Below are positions 38,683 to 50,534 of a stretch of 64,000 bases of DNA, piece by piece. The stretch covers positions 8,272,823-8,336,822 of the forward strand of contig BDGG01000002.1 of NCBI GenBank assembly GCA_001949185.1, in the 5' to 3' direction. The notes beneath the pieces were generated by a model. It ran no database searches. It had not been told where the DNA came from and saw only the letters and a program-made list of their open reading frames with translations. Source of the DNA: Ramazzottius varieornatus. Its lineage: Eukaryota > Tardigrada > Eutardigrada > Parachela > Ramazzottiidae. The position numbers and the translations under genes are program-made. How positions within the stretch are numbered: position 1 is the stretch's first letter; every line of letters starts with the position of its first letter.

Positions 38683-40304
38683 TTATTCATCGCTTACTTT
38701 CGTGGACTTTGACTTGCTTCGAGATCGGTCGGGGGAATCGTCACGGCGGGATGATCGGTAGCTGGAAGAACGACGAGAGTCGCCGTCCCTGTCGCGACCA
38801 TTCCTCTTCCTCTCCTTTTCTCGACTTCGACTCCTGCTCCTCCTGAACCCACAGCATAATCAACAACCCTAGGTCGCGTATCTTCTCCCGATACTTGCGT
38901 CGACACTATCTTACACCTACCTGCGCTCTCGATTACGGTCCCTCCTGCCGCGATCGCGGTCCGGACTGTTGCGCGAGCTTCTTCGTTCCTCACGATCTAC
39001 TCGGCGCTTCTCTGCGTTCACCTCGGCTATTTTCTGCAAGCACATCAAAATCTAAGAAGTCGATCCAAACGAACAACCAGACTGAACAGATGTAAGACTT
39101 ACCTCAAGGGCGGTGAGCTTCTCCCTGAGCTTGATGAAGCCCAAGTGGAGCTTGCCTCCAAAGTGGTCGGCCAGCCGACGGTCGTTGTCGTGGATGCCCA
39201 AATAGGCGCTGCAAATCTCGCAAACCCGTAGCTTCTGCTGCTGATACGTTGAGGCAGGCATGCAGTTACGGTAATCCATCTGAAGAAGAAAGCAGGAATA
39301 TAAACGATTATCCAACCAGTTCACTGTGAAGTTCGAAGAGAAATACCTCAGCTTTCTTCTTTTCCTCTTTGAGCTTCTCAACTTCTTCCATCAACTTCAA
39401 CGACTCTTCGACATTGCCATCGGCTCCTTGCCGCTCAGCTTCGGCTAACTTCTTGCCGATGTGCTCTCCGATATCGTGAACCATATTTGCCTGAATCGAG
39501 AATACGTTTCAGTTCAAAGAAGATCAACGGTTCTCGGACAATCAAACAGACCTTGATTTCAACGTCAGTACTGAGTTCTTCCTGAGTTTCGATCAGGTCT
39601 TTCTTGGATAAGTCGATACGACGGTCGATGTCGCGGATGAAAGCTCGCAGTTCATACATGGCCTACAACAAGTCAACAACAGAGTATTTTGACGCGTTTG
39701 AGGGAAAACTGAGAATTCAATTCATTACGTCGGTTTCGAAATCCAAATCCTTTTCCGCGTTGGCTTTCTCGTAGTCAGCTTTCGCTGCGTAATCATGGAT
39801 CTGCCTGCACTTGCCAATATCCATCCTCTGAAACAACCAAGAATAAAGAGCACACGAATCGAAACAGTCGATGGTCTCGGTGAATTGTCCTGCAAACGCG
39901 ACAAAAATAAATTTCGAATAAAATTGGAGTGAATGGCCGTACATGAACGGAGTAAAAGTTTTATGGCAGGCCGAATGGTATCGCTGGATAAGTAAGCAGT
40001 GCTTGGCGCACCCCACCTCATGATGCACTATGAACGGCATTCTGACTTAGATGGTGAGCCACAAGGGTAAGCTGCAATACCAAAACAGGCTTCTTTACTT
40101 ACCGTGCTATCCAAGACTTCATGCGGGCAGCAACCAAGCAAAAATGGACGACATACAGACCGGTCGGTAAACTTGACTTTGGGTGTGTTATCAACTGAAA
40201 AGAAAGAGGATCAGAAATAGGAAACAGAACGAGTTGCGAAGCTGCTTACCTTCGGTTCCCATCAGCTGCGCCAACATGGCACGCATCTCATCTTTCGCCG
40301 ACAT
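38683..40304 (-). CDS. LUC7L: LUC7-like U1 snRNP-associated splicing factor
   Basis: Eight exons: 40304-40250, 40194-40103, 39827-39729, 39662-39552, 39490-39347, 39279-39103, 39033-38921, 38842-38683; 316 codons plus stop. LUC7 proteins bind U1 snRNP and help choose weak 5' splice sites. The start MSAKDEMRAMLAQLMG is diagnostic. The CCCH-type finger (VCRPFLLGCCPHEV...MDIGKCRQIH) is followed by a coiled coil (IRDIDRRIDLSKKDLIETQEEL; LMEEVEKLKEEKKKAE) and the second zinc finger (RVCEICSAYLGIHDNDRRLADHFGGKLH). The short RS tail (RRSRSRSREKERKR...SRSKSKSTK) is much shorter than in vertebrate LUC7L2. The polyadenylation signal AATAAA overlaps the stop codon (GAATAAATA). Confidence 0.95.
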
Positions 40305-40455
40305 CCTCGCGGATAAGTGATCAGCTTGGCAGAAGCACGGTCATCCACAAGTTTCCCACATGTACAGAAACAGGCAACACTGAGATCCGATCTTTCACAG
40401 CTTCAAACACCAAAACGCCCCAGGGAGATGAAAAAATTCAAAATCAAAATTCAAA

Positions 40456-40560
40456 AACAGAGACGAGCTGCTGAACAATGATTTCTGAACATGGCCCTGC
40501 TGAATTGATTGCCAATCAACTCAGCAGGACCGTGTTCGACTTCAGCAGCTCGTCTCTGTT
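40456..40560. repeat. Palindromic element upstream of LUC7L
   Basis: An imperfect palindrome of about 105 bases with almost no spacer: AACAGAGACGAGCTGCTGAA at the left pairs with TTCAGCAGCTCGTCTCTGTT at the right; the centre is TTGATTGCCAATCAA. It lies about 150 bases upstream of the LUC7L start. Confidence 0.85.
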
Positions 40561-41150
40561 AAAAAATCTCTGATGAAAGATTAATTTTCGAACTCAAAAA
40601 TTTTCAGGGGCAGCCCTTAGAGACAAACGTTTCCACCAGGTGCACCAGGGGTGAGACAAAAGAAGTGTCATTGTCACATGCCTCACAGAACAATTCTTCC
40701 ATTTTGTTTCCTGTTCATTTGAAATTACGACTCTCGACAACAGCTTCAGGGTTCAGATGAGAAGTATCATCTGCCAAATTCAATCAAAACACATTTCCTT
40801 GTAAGGCGAAAAATTAAAGCGTGGATGATCAGTCGTGTCAACAGCCAAAGTAAAACAGAAACAAGGAAATGGACAATGGTCAACGGAAAAAGAAAACAGC
40901 TGACAGGTCTCCGAAGGACAATATCTGCGCGGCCACAGAGCAAAACCAAAAGGTAAAGGAGTCAATGGGAACCAACTTAATCGTAAAAAATTGCATTACT
41001 AATTTGGGAACCCCCTATAAAAGGTAAAGTAACATACCAAATTAATGACTGTCCGGATCAACAATGTGCTCCCACGGTCCAAGAAAAACCTCTATTGAGA
41101 TTGTAATCAAATGATGGAACATCAAGCAGAATGAATTCGATGTCGGGCTT
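40561..41150. other. No gene recognised
   Basis: Spacer between the LUC7L 5' end and the 3' end of the chromodomain gene; it probably contains the 3' untranslated region of the latter. Confidence 0.45.
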
Positions 41151-43200
41151 TTACTCCTCGGCTTCCTGCGGCGGGAACTCCTTCTCGTACTCTTCTCCCT
41201 CTTTCGACAGAATTTTCAACTTCTTGTGGTTTGGCTTCCTGCAGAAGAGCAACAGTATCAAGATCATGAATAAGCTTGGTTTGACGTGAAAAGACAATCG
41301 CTTCGTACCCATATTGCAACGTGAAGTCTGCGATGACTTTCTTCGCATGGCTCAAGTTTTTGGCCGGCTCCCAAGTATTATCCTTCAGCTCGTCGTAGCC
41401 TGAAGTAGAAAAACACTTTCCTCAAGGTTTGGATAGTAAGTCATGTTTGGGCAGAACTAACTTACCTTCCCACTTGACGAGATACCACAGTTTGCCCTCG
41501 CCAATGAGCGAACCCAAGATGCGCTCGACGACGTACTCGCCTTCTTCTTCCGGTCCATCTTCGGGTGAAGCCTCCTTCTTGGCCTTCTTGGGCGGCGGTG
41601 TTTTCTTCTGCGGGGTAGCTTTCATGGCCGATGCAGCCTTGACTTTAGCTTGTCGGTAGCCAGTGCCACGAGCATTGACCGACGTTTCTCTTTCCTCTTC
41701 TGCAACAAGAAAAACAACACCGTTTCACCTCACTTCCGGCTACGCTTCGCCTACATAAGCAAGAAATGACGAAAATCTCCAATGTACCATGCTCATCATC
41801 GCTCTCATCTAGATCAGCTAGACGCTCAGACGTGGTAGCCTTAGGAGAGGCTTTGCGAGCCCGGTTGACACTTCCCGTTGCCTTGCGACGCTTAGGTGGA
41901 GTTTCCATCTCGTCCGACTCGTCGTCATCTACAAAACCATAGCAGTTACACTCAGCACCATGGTTCATATTCTGCGGTGAGTCCAACATACCTGCGGGTA
42001 GCTCATTGGAGACCATGTTTTTGTTACTTCGGGCACTGATCGGTTCCTTGGGGGCTTTAGTGCCACTTCCGGTTGGCTTCTGACGCTTCGGTGGCGCCCC
42101 CAGTTCGTCCGACTCGTATCCATCTGCAATCACAATCATTTCAACTTTACACTGTTATGATTTTACGTCACCATCAAGAGCGATTTTGATACCTGCAGCG
42201 CTGGCAGCTCCAACGGACGACCTTCCCTTGGAGCTTCGCAGGTTGGCCGAGCTTTGTCGCGACTGACTGTCCGAGCCTCGTGCGACAGCTAGTGGCAAGT
42301 CGTCATCGTCGCTCTCAGCCAGCGCGTTGGCGGTCGGCTTGGCAGCTGGTTTCTTCTGCGCTTGAGATCGACTTCCTCCATCTGCAACATTAATTTCTAC
42401 CGTAAAACCCATACAGAATAAATGGGATGTCGGCAAAAGACCGTACGAGATTGGTTTTCCAAGTGGCGCATCCTCCTGACTGAGAGCCTGCGCCATCTGG
42501 AATGACGGTTTCAAGGGGGGCACGCTTCCAGCCAATACCAACAAAAATGTGCGCCACTTGAACTGGCGAACTTGTACGTTTCTTTGGGTCAAGGGTAAAC
42601 TTACTCCCGCGTCCGCCGCGAGCGCCATTGGTAGCTCCCGAAGCTTCATTACGACTGTAGGTGGAGCGATCATCCGGTGCGGAAAACTTGTCGTCTTCAT
42701 CGTCGTCAGAAGCCTCCAAGTACGAGCTGCGAGTTGCGCGAGTCGATGGTGCTGTCTTCTCGCTAGGCTTAACCTTTTCAGCTCCTCGTCGGGTTGTCGA
42801 CGTTCCAGTCTTCGCGGTCGAAGTGACAGCTGCTCTGGCTGCAGGCTTTGCCGTCTTCTTACTCTTCTTTTCTGCCAGGTACGCTTCAAGGATCTCCGGA
42901 CACGCATGAAGGTTGTCGACAGGTTCCCAAGTGTTGTCGCTCTTCTGGTTGTAGCCGAACTTTAAATACATCAAACTAATAATGTGAGTACTCTCCTCAT
43001 TTCGAGTTCTAGTAGCTCTTTACCCATTTGACCAAGTATTCTTGTCGATGGTCCTTCCATCTGTCAGCGATGATCTTCTCGACTTCGTAGTCGCCAGTCT
43101 TTCCTTCTTCGACTTGGGAGCCGACTTCGTCATCGGAAGCGTTTTCCGCACCGCCGAGCAGCATATCAGCGGCATCCTTTGCGGTTTTTCGTCGTGCCAT
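41151..43200 (-). CDS. Protein with two chromodomains (HP1/CBX-like)
   Basis: Eight exons: 43200-43024, 42959-42605, 42381-42193, 42123-41992, 41928-41788, 41699-41466, 41399-41309, 41238-41151; 468 codons plus stop. The first chromodomain starts near residue 38 (YEVEKIIADRWKDHRQEYLVKW, then GYNQKSDNTWEPVDNL), the second near residue 387 (YVVERILGSLIGEGKLWYLVKW, then GYDELKDNTWEPAKNL). Both keep the Tyr, Trp and Tyr of the methyl-lysine cage. HP1 has a chromoshadow domain at the C-terminal place; here it is a second ordinary chromodomain. The 300-residue linker is basic and Ser-rich. Exons 4 and 5 are duplicates (DGYESDELGAPPKRQKPTGS versus DDDESDEMETPPKRRKATGS). Role inferred: binding of methylated histone H3 at chromatin. 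No catalytic domain is visible, so it is not a CHD remodeller or a Suv39 enzyme. Confidence 0.9.
42457..42565. repeat. Tandem hairpin-family units in intron 2 of the two-chromodomain gene
   Basis: CAAGTGGCGCATCC with CCTGCGCCATCTGG, then a weaker left core (CAAGGGGGGCACGC) with TGTGCGCCACTTG; the loop motif TTCCAGCCAATA is present. Confidence 0.8.
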
Positions 43201-46200
43201 TTCTGAAATCGGATCATGATGAGCTTTCTGAAAGAAGCCCCGAGTTACAAGAGCGGCTGACGAGTGACGGATGTCTCAGAAATCAATTAACCGAAAAACG
43301 AGATATTAAGTGGTTTGCGAAATTCAGAGTTTTAGCTACCACAGGAATCTGCTAATACGTCACAGATCCAATTCACAATTCCTTCATGAGTTTCCTGACG
43401 GGGTACCTGCGGCCCAGTTTGCGGACCACTTTTTTGACTCCGCACGACCCTTTTTTAACATGAAGTTGTTGGAAATATTTAAGGGCATAGAGTGGTGCGT
43501 TCGCCACGCTTCGCCACGGACAGAAGTTTCATAAAACTGCTCGCTCTTTTGGAAAATTTCGCCGAAAATTCCAGGGGCATTTGCTCCCCTTTCGCGTTTG
43601 CTACGTCCATTTCCCTATCGGAAAAAGTGTTTCCTTGACCTAACGGAACCAGCAGTTGAACTGTTGCCGCTCTTCTAGGTTTGAGGCAGGCTAATAGTGG
43701 TCATCATTGGGTATCTGCGTATCAGAATGCGTCCAAACGGTCTCACTAAATTTTGCAGAAATTAGGAAAGCAGTTCTTAGTTTTTGCCCAAGAAAAAAAG
43801 AGTACCTAGCAAAGTAGCGAGCGAAGTGTATTTCGTACTTCAGTTAGCGCCGGACAGGTACCCAGAGTACACTTATCTCAACCGGCGCGTACGTGACCGA
43901 GCGCAGGCTGTGAGACGGTACCTAGGTTGCTGACGCACGCGCGAGCAGTTTGGACTTTTGAACGTTTAAATTTCATTTCCGTCACGTCTGCTCCTGCTGG
44001 AATTGTCATCAGAACCTTGCCCCGTCTTTATTCGCTGCTCTCTGTCCTGTCCGCTGCCCTGCTCTTCGCTAATATCTTCCAGACATCATCAGCAGTCACT
44101 GCGACATTCTGGGAACAGCTGATTCTCGTTAGTAGGCACGCTCACCTGAGCTGGATAAATCTACCGTTGGCGAGCGGCCGTCATATTTCTAAATGCTTGA
44201 GATCCTCTGATACTGGTCAAACAGCATCCATCAGGCAATCAAACGCTTTTTCGATTGACTTAAAGGCTAAATCGAAATGCACATGTGATGCGGACACATG
44301 TGCAATTTAGTAGACTCGTAGTACATATTGCTACTACCACCCAGGATCCCCTAGTGCGGTGTACTCTGAATCTACGATTTTCTTCTTGGGTGAACCCTGA
44401 GACCAAATGTGAAGTGACACGGTCAGTTGCGGTATGCATTAGCTACACTTAATCAACTAAGCAACTACTAAAACTGTCCAGGCAATAGGCACAGAAAGAT
44501 TTTGCTAGTGCGCCTGCCCAGCTGGTGGCCGAAGCGGGTCCTTAACATCCCTGGGTTGTCCGTTTTGTGTCATCGAATCTTCCAGCCACTCGTTCCCATT
44601 TCCTTACCGCAGCAAATCTAACCAGCGGTACTGCTTAAGAGTTGGAAGAACTTGATGTTAAGAAAGGCCGATTCCGAGCTACAACTCTTCTATCTGCAGA
44701 TCCCCGTTTTAGTGACGTTGGCATAAGGGTATCCAGACCTAATACATTATTAATTTAATAAGCACGAGCTGCCAGAGCTCTAGCTTGATATAATCTGCCC
44801 CGACCCAGAGTATCTGGTATGATAACTAATATGTTGACTCGGTTGGCCGGGTTCTTATGGTGGTATATTGCAATATGTCAGTCATCTTAGATCCGTAGCC
44901 AACGAAGGAAGAGAACATTCTTCATTGACAAGTTCACAGTAAAATAGTCTTCTTCAGATCCCATAATAGAAATCCCAGAGTTGTCAGTTGAAAGTTCTGC
45001 CAAGGGAGTTAAAGACCGTCGAAACAGCAGTTTTTATCGGCTGCTATCTGTTCTGCATGATACTCGGGGAAGTAATGGAAAGAATGGCGAGTACGCAGGT
45101 GAGTCTCCGAAATGATAGTCCTGCACACACCAATCAAACCGGCTTCACCTTACCCATCCCTGCAAGCTCGCGCTCCCCTGCAGGCCGCAGCCAATCAGGC
45201 AGGCATAGAACGGTGTACCGCTCCATGTTGGCAGTGCATGATAGCATCCGGACAAAACTGACAAAACTGACAAAACTGACAAAACAGTAGCTGTTGATCG
45301 GCTGAGAAATTTGTGGTCAATCAAAATCCTTGATCAAGGAGCTTCATGTCACTGCAGTGACTTCGACCCGTTACTTCCAGATCTCGCAGCATCTTCCAGG
45401 ATTCTTATTCGGACTAGTTCTACAGCTCCAACTGTGCAACAGACTCTATCACGTCGGTCAAAGCATCATAGTTGAACGGTTGGCGTTACTCCCTTGTGAT
45501 GAATATCAATGAATATTAATCATCTTACAGACTTAAACTCCAACAAATCCTGCAGGCAGTCACGTGATATCGTATCATGAATCAATGGTAGCAAACCTCG
45601 TGTGATCACCTGGATGGATGCATTTTCTACAGTCTAGAACGGACTGTTCTCGACTGCAACGCAGTGGTGTTTCCAGTAGAGAACACGCGCAATCGTCTAT
45701 GGACCTTCCCGCTGGATACGGTTCGATCCTGTACCAGACGTGCAAGAAGATACATCAGAAACGAGTTTATACGGGCCATTCACAATCGCTACAGGAGACG
45801 TTCGCATTCCAACGCTATCGAACGGACGTTTTGCCACTTCGTTGAAGCTACTTGCTCCGCCAACAACTGCAAATCATTGTCAAGCCAGACTTTCACGGTT
45901 TTGCTCTGCTGCTGGTCCCCAAAAATTTGGAAATTGCTTCACGGTAGACTCGGCTGGTAGGGAAGACGATGGAGCTGGCTCATCATCAACTCTTCTGGCA
46001 TGCTCCTGTTATGCTTCGCACTGTACGAGCATCGAGGTGGCCGTTGCTTGGAAATTCCAGGCTAATGGGTATCCTCACAATGATATTTATCTTTCAAGAG
46101 AGGGGACACTATGGAAGAGGAATCCCTGGGCAAAACTAGCACTCACCTAGGAGGGGATATTGTGGAACGAATCCTGACGCAGGGGAACAGCGCCGAACCG

Positions 46201-47590
46201 GTCGAAGGTCGGATACGAGGGAAGATGAAACTCCTCGGAACTTCTGATGAAGAGGATGGACAAAAAGAGGTAAAAATGTAAAAGCAATCGGAGCGATAAC
46301 CGCAGGAAATATGGAATTCAGCGATGGACGGATGATTTACCGTCTAATATCAAATTCGCGGGGCGGCACCCTGACGGGTACTGTTGCCGCCGAGGGAGGC
46401 TCAAAGGGGAGCGGGAGCTGGGATGATGGCAGGGCGTATCCCAAGTTCCCAACCACTGGATTACTCCCTGTGACTCAGAATGCAATGCTATAGGCTTATC
46501 TCCTTCTTTTGTGACCTACTTTCGCTTCTCCTCAGTCACATTCCCCCCCCCCCCCCACAAGCTTATCTCTACTAATGTTATACTTTGCCCTGCACTGGGC
46601 AAAGTTCAGCAGAGGGTTTCAAACACAAACTTACGAACGAAACCAGCTCCGCAACGACAGCTCGTGCCCAAAAATCCCATGTTAGACCACCTGAAGTGGT
46701 TTGACATCGGATAACATAAGGTATCAAGTCGCGTGCAAGGTTGTATTACTAAGCTCTGCGAGCATTACGTAATAGCCTCACACTGTATCGGCGGCAACAA
46801 AATTTCGCATTTGTCACGTACGAGCCTGCTAATGGACCGGTCGAAAGAGAAATTTTGTCATCAATGCGATAACCCTGTCGTGCCAAACCGGAGATCCCGT
46901 GTTCGAACACCATTTTTGGCGATTTTTATATGGTCCAGTGGCTCCAATTCCACTTGTCAGTTCGGCACTCGGTACAGTGATTTTTTGTTTTCATTTTCCC
47001 TGCTTTTTTGTACTGTTTTGATTTTAGGGGCTCCCTGTTTGATTTTCATTTTTAGTATTAAATTGTTTTTCTACTGTACTTTATTGCTCACTAATCGGCC
47101 ACCGTGTTGTACGATACCAGCGATAGCAAACATTCTTCATGGTTGATTGGGTTGATTGCCGCTCATGAGTTAGGCTGTGTTTGATAGATAGATAGATTTA
47201 TTGAGCCTCGATAATCTAGTCGACGGCTTCCTCGATCGTCAGAGGATAAAAAAACATAAAAATAAAGTACTAACAGCTTTGGCAAGTGGAAGCGATCAAG
47301 ACTAAATTCAAAGATTGACACATAGAGATTAAAATCCGAGATCAGGTACCAGAAAGGAAGTGGAAAATTCGCACAACCATAGCAGGGAGAGATAACTAGC
47401 AAACAAGGAATGAGGGAGCGTTCTTTCCGCTTCGTCCAGGTTCTCACTCGTCCATTTCCATGTCCGACTGGCTCCGTCGTTCCCGGTTTGATGCTCGAGC
47501 TGGTCCATACATGTGGGCTACGCTTTACGTTCTTTTTTCGGGACGCTGATCGTCATTTGGCGTTCGTGTTGGAATATGATTTGCTGGACT
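43201..47590. other. Gene-poor stretch
   Basis: No supported gene. A (GACAAAACT)-type 10-base tandem repeat of about four copies lies at 45253-45288. A C14 run is at 46543-46556. A short GATA tract is near 47182-47196. An ATG-less open frame of about 155 codons ends at 46150 but shows no family. Confidence 0.45.
45253..45288. repeat. 10-base tandem repeat
   Basis: The unit GACAAAACTG is repeated about 3.6 times without error. Confidence 0.9.
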
Positions 47591-47606
47591 TTTGATTTTT
47601 GATACA

Positions 47607-48433
47607 GGTGCACCATTGAAGGTACCAGAAAAGAAGATAAACGGCTCGGGTTCGGACAAGTCGCGCGAAGCTTCTCCTGACGACGCCGATACCGAGATGG
47701 CTCAGGAAGCCCCAGCTGTCATCATTCAACAGTCTGCCGAGGAAGCCATCGAAGAAGAGGAGAAGGAGGAGGAAAAATCTGATAAAGAAGCTGATGAAGA
47801 AGCGAAAGACGATGAAAAAGAGCGAGACGAGGAAGAAGCACCGGATGGAAAGGAGGAGAGCGACCCGCAAGTGCCTCCGACGGGAGCGAGCTACCGCGGC
47901 GATCACGCAGAATGGTGAAGACGATGCTCCAGCCAGCGAAAAAGACTTCGAACATTCGACTGGCGCCGACAATGGTGCCGACCCATTCGCGGCCGATCCG
48001 AGTCTGCCCACCGTTCCGGATCCTCAAAAGGCGCTATATGAAGTAGAGGTCATCTACGGCTGCCTCGTCTCTAAAACGAAGGGCGAGTTATGGTATTCGA
48101 TCAAATGGAAGGGCTACAGTCTCAAAGAGTGCTCATGGGGACCGGTGAAGAACTTTAAAACTGTCCTCAAGGCCGTCGAAGACTGTCCGAATCTTTCACT
48201 GAGTGTTTTTTCTCGTTCGGTAGAAAGCCCACGGCAGGTAATCCGAAGATCCTGGATGAGAATGGACGGAAATACGAACAGTATCTTGCACAGTACGATG
48301 CCAAGACGGAGCGAGAAAAAGCGCTAGGGAGAGGAGCTCAAGAAGCTGAAGCTGTCATTGAAGGAAAGACAGAGTTCGCCGCAGCCCACCGTTTCTCCCA
48401 AGAAACTGAAGAACGCCAAGTAGTCAAGGATCA
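47607..48433 (+). pseudogene. Chromodomain protein gene with broken frame
   Basis: A good splice acceptor (TTTTTGATACAG) at about 47607 opens a frame reading APLKVPEKKINGSGSDKS, then a long acidic run (QSAEEAIEEEEKEEEKSDKE). The frame stops at 47918 but continues in the next frame as NGEDDAPASEKDFEHS and a chromodomain (YEVEVIYGCLVSKTKGELWY, SIKWKGYSLKECSWGPVKNF). A second frame change near 48200 gives KILDENGRKYEQYLAQYDAK, ending TAG at about 48440. The chromodomain resembles the second one of the gene at 41151-43200 (GxLWYxxKWxGY). Unannotated introns, sequencing indels or true decay could explain the frame changes; I saw no good donor at either place. Upstream exons were not found. Confidence 0.55.
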
Positions 48434-48797
48434 AGCCAAGTAGTCAGGACGGGGAAGTCCCTGAAGGCGGACTGTGAACGGTAGACGTCCAGAATTCGAA
48501 CGTTGAACTTTCTCCTCTTTTCGTTTTTTCGCATTTTTCTTCTGACTTTTAGAGAATTACTTGCACTCTTGTTGCTTAGTTATGTTTCCTCCTACGTGTT
48601 TGCGCCCAAGCTTTCTGTCCACAGACCGGAGAAAAGTCTCCTCAACGAGAAATTATTCAGATTTTGTTTCAGCCCGTTTAATTGAATTCTTGTTTTGAAA
48701 GGTTCTTCCGTGCGCAAGCGAACCGTTACCGTAGTAGTTCCATAAAATATCCAGACGATTAGCTCATACTTCGTAGCCGTCATGCTCCCCTTCGTCA

Positions 48798-50534
48798 TCA
48801 CGCTTTATGTCCTCCTCGTCGCAGAGACAGGTCCAGAAGGCTGTTGAATCGCCGGTTAGATCCCTTTGCAGGAAACCCCGGGATTGTCTGCTTAGGCACG
48901 GGCAGCGACAATTCGTCCATCAGTCCCACCTTCTTAGGCGCTCGACCACTCTTCTCTTGCACATGGATCTTCGTCGAAACCATATCACTTGGTCTTGTGG
49001 TCATCGGCGAACTTCTTGAAGAGGGAATTATCGTCGCAACGGAAGGAGTCGTCAGTTGGGCAGTGGTCGTCTCAACCGGAAGTGCTGTGACGTCGTCGAA
49101 CTCAGCACGGCCTTGATGCACCGGAAGTATACTTGTACTCGTGGCGCCGCTCGAACTCGAACTCGTGCTTGTGACGTCAGCTGACCCCATTGTTTCGGTT
49201 GTCTGTATGAAAATTCCTGTGGCTTCTTGTCCAGAAAAAGCTTCAGCTTCCTTCGCTCCTGCTTCCCCATCGGTAGCGACAGGTGAGGACTGCTCTGGTT
49301 CGGTATCTGCGGCGTTGCTCTCTGTTAGCTCAGTGGATAAAAGATCCAAAGCTTTTCTGTTGTCTTCCTGGTTGTTCTCCCGAGCGGAGTTGAAGGCTTG
49401 TTGGACCAGCTGAGCAACGGAAGGCGATGACGAGGGGGCAACTTCCCCTACGATGATGTTCTGCGGCAGGGCTGATGGAACTTTGTCTTCGTCATTGGAT
49501 GAAACAACGGGTTCTGTGGCGACTGCCACGATCACATCGGTATTCTGCAGCTTGATCATTTCGGTCGTCGAAGGCTTGTTCCGATCGGTCGTCACTTTCA
49601 GGTTGCTGCTCTGGACGACGGTCGTGCCAACTGATGGAGAAGCTTCCGTAGTGGTCGGAGCTGATGTACACGGACAGCTGCACAAGTCCGGACCTTTGGT
49701 GGTGGTTGGCCGAACTGGTGGAGGTGGCGGACGAGCGTAGACTGGGCGGAAGAATGGGTTGAAGACATCATTGTGTTGATCGTTCTCGTCGCTGGGAAGG
49801 GGGGCCGACGTGGGTAGTTGGATGGTTGGGGAAATGACGGTACCTAAGTCTGGCATGTCTTTGATGGGAACTGGAGGTACTAGTCGCAATCGGACTTGTC
49901 TTAGTAGGTCCAGAGTGGAAGCAGGCTGTCGGAAGATCGGTGACAAGTCGAGGTTGCGGGCTTCCAGCTCCCCACCCAAATCAAAGCCATGACTGTCGTC
50001 CAAGGCTGTCAAGTCTTCCCGGAAGGAAGTTCCAACCTCTTCGACTGAAATAAGACGGTAAAGCGCCAGTATTCCTAGAGCGATTTTTGGAAAATTGGGA
50101 CGACGGCAAATGAATTCACCCAGGTTATCAAGTGGCGCAGGTCTTCCTTATTACAAACCGAGAGCATGCGCCGTTTGTGAAAACCATTTGGGTAAATTAT
50201 TCATTTGCGACATCCCATAGTCCGGCTTGCGTTTTCTTACCCTTTGACTTCTCGCTCTGTTGAAGAGGAGCATAAGCGGGATTGGTTGTCAGGATGGACG
50301 ATGGTAGGACAAAACTGGGAAAGGAGCGAGCATAGTTGGGCAGGAAGAAGGTCTTCGGATCGTGGTAGCGTGGGATATGGTGCTGGTCGGCGAAGCCCAA
50401 GCCCTGGGAAGAACAGCAAAATGAATGCCCCCTCTTTTCGCTTGAAAGACACGCAGATAATAAGCTCCTGGACTTACCGTGATGCCACGAACTGCTAAAA
50501 TAAAAAAATAAAATCTAAGCGGTAGCGAGATCAT
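48798..50534 (-). CDS. Secreted Ser/Thr/Pro-rich (mucin-like) protein
   Basis: Exons 50534-50478, 50403-50241 and 50044-48798 give 488 codons plus stop. Exon 1 encodes a signal peptide (MISLPLRFYFFILAVRGIT). Exon 2 (GLGFADQHHIPRYHDPKTFF) and the start of exon 3 are aromatic and Pro-rich. The rest is very rich in Ser, Thr, Pro and Val (PPPPPVRPTTTKGPDLC, SPSVGTTVVQSS, TSTSSSSSGATSTS), as in heavily O-glycosylated extracellular proteins. There are only a few cysteines (LCSCPC) and no transmembrane segment or GPI tail; the end is basic. No family is recognised; a cuticle, matrix or glandular protein is a guess. Intron 2 carries a hairpin unit. Confidence 0.75.
50126..50185. repeat. Single hairpin-family unit in an intron
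   Basis: CAAGTGGCGCAGG pairs with CATGCGCCGTTTG, flanked by ACCATTTGGGTAAATT and its complement AATTCACCCAGGTTATC. It lies in intron 2 of the secreted protein gene. Confidence 0.8.

Noticed and set aside
43927-44310. Plus-strand 127-codon open frame
   Set aside because: It begins at TTG, not ATG; the composition looks random and no motif is present.
45681-46150. Plus-strand open frame of about 155 codons
   Set aside because: No ATG near its start, no conserved motif, and two other frames are open over part of the same region.
49141-49740. Plus-strand open frames across the secreted protein exon
   Set aside because: They are reverse shadows of the low-complexity Ser/Thr codons; the minus strand has the signal peptide and splice logic.
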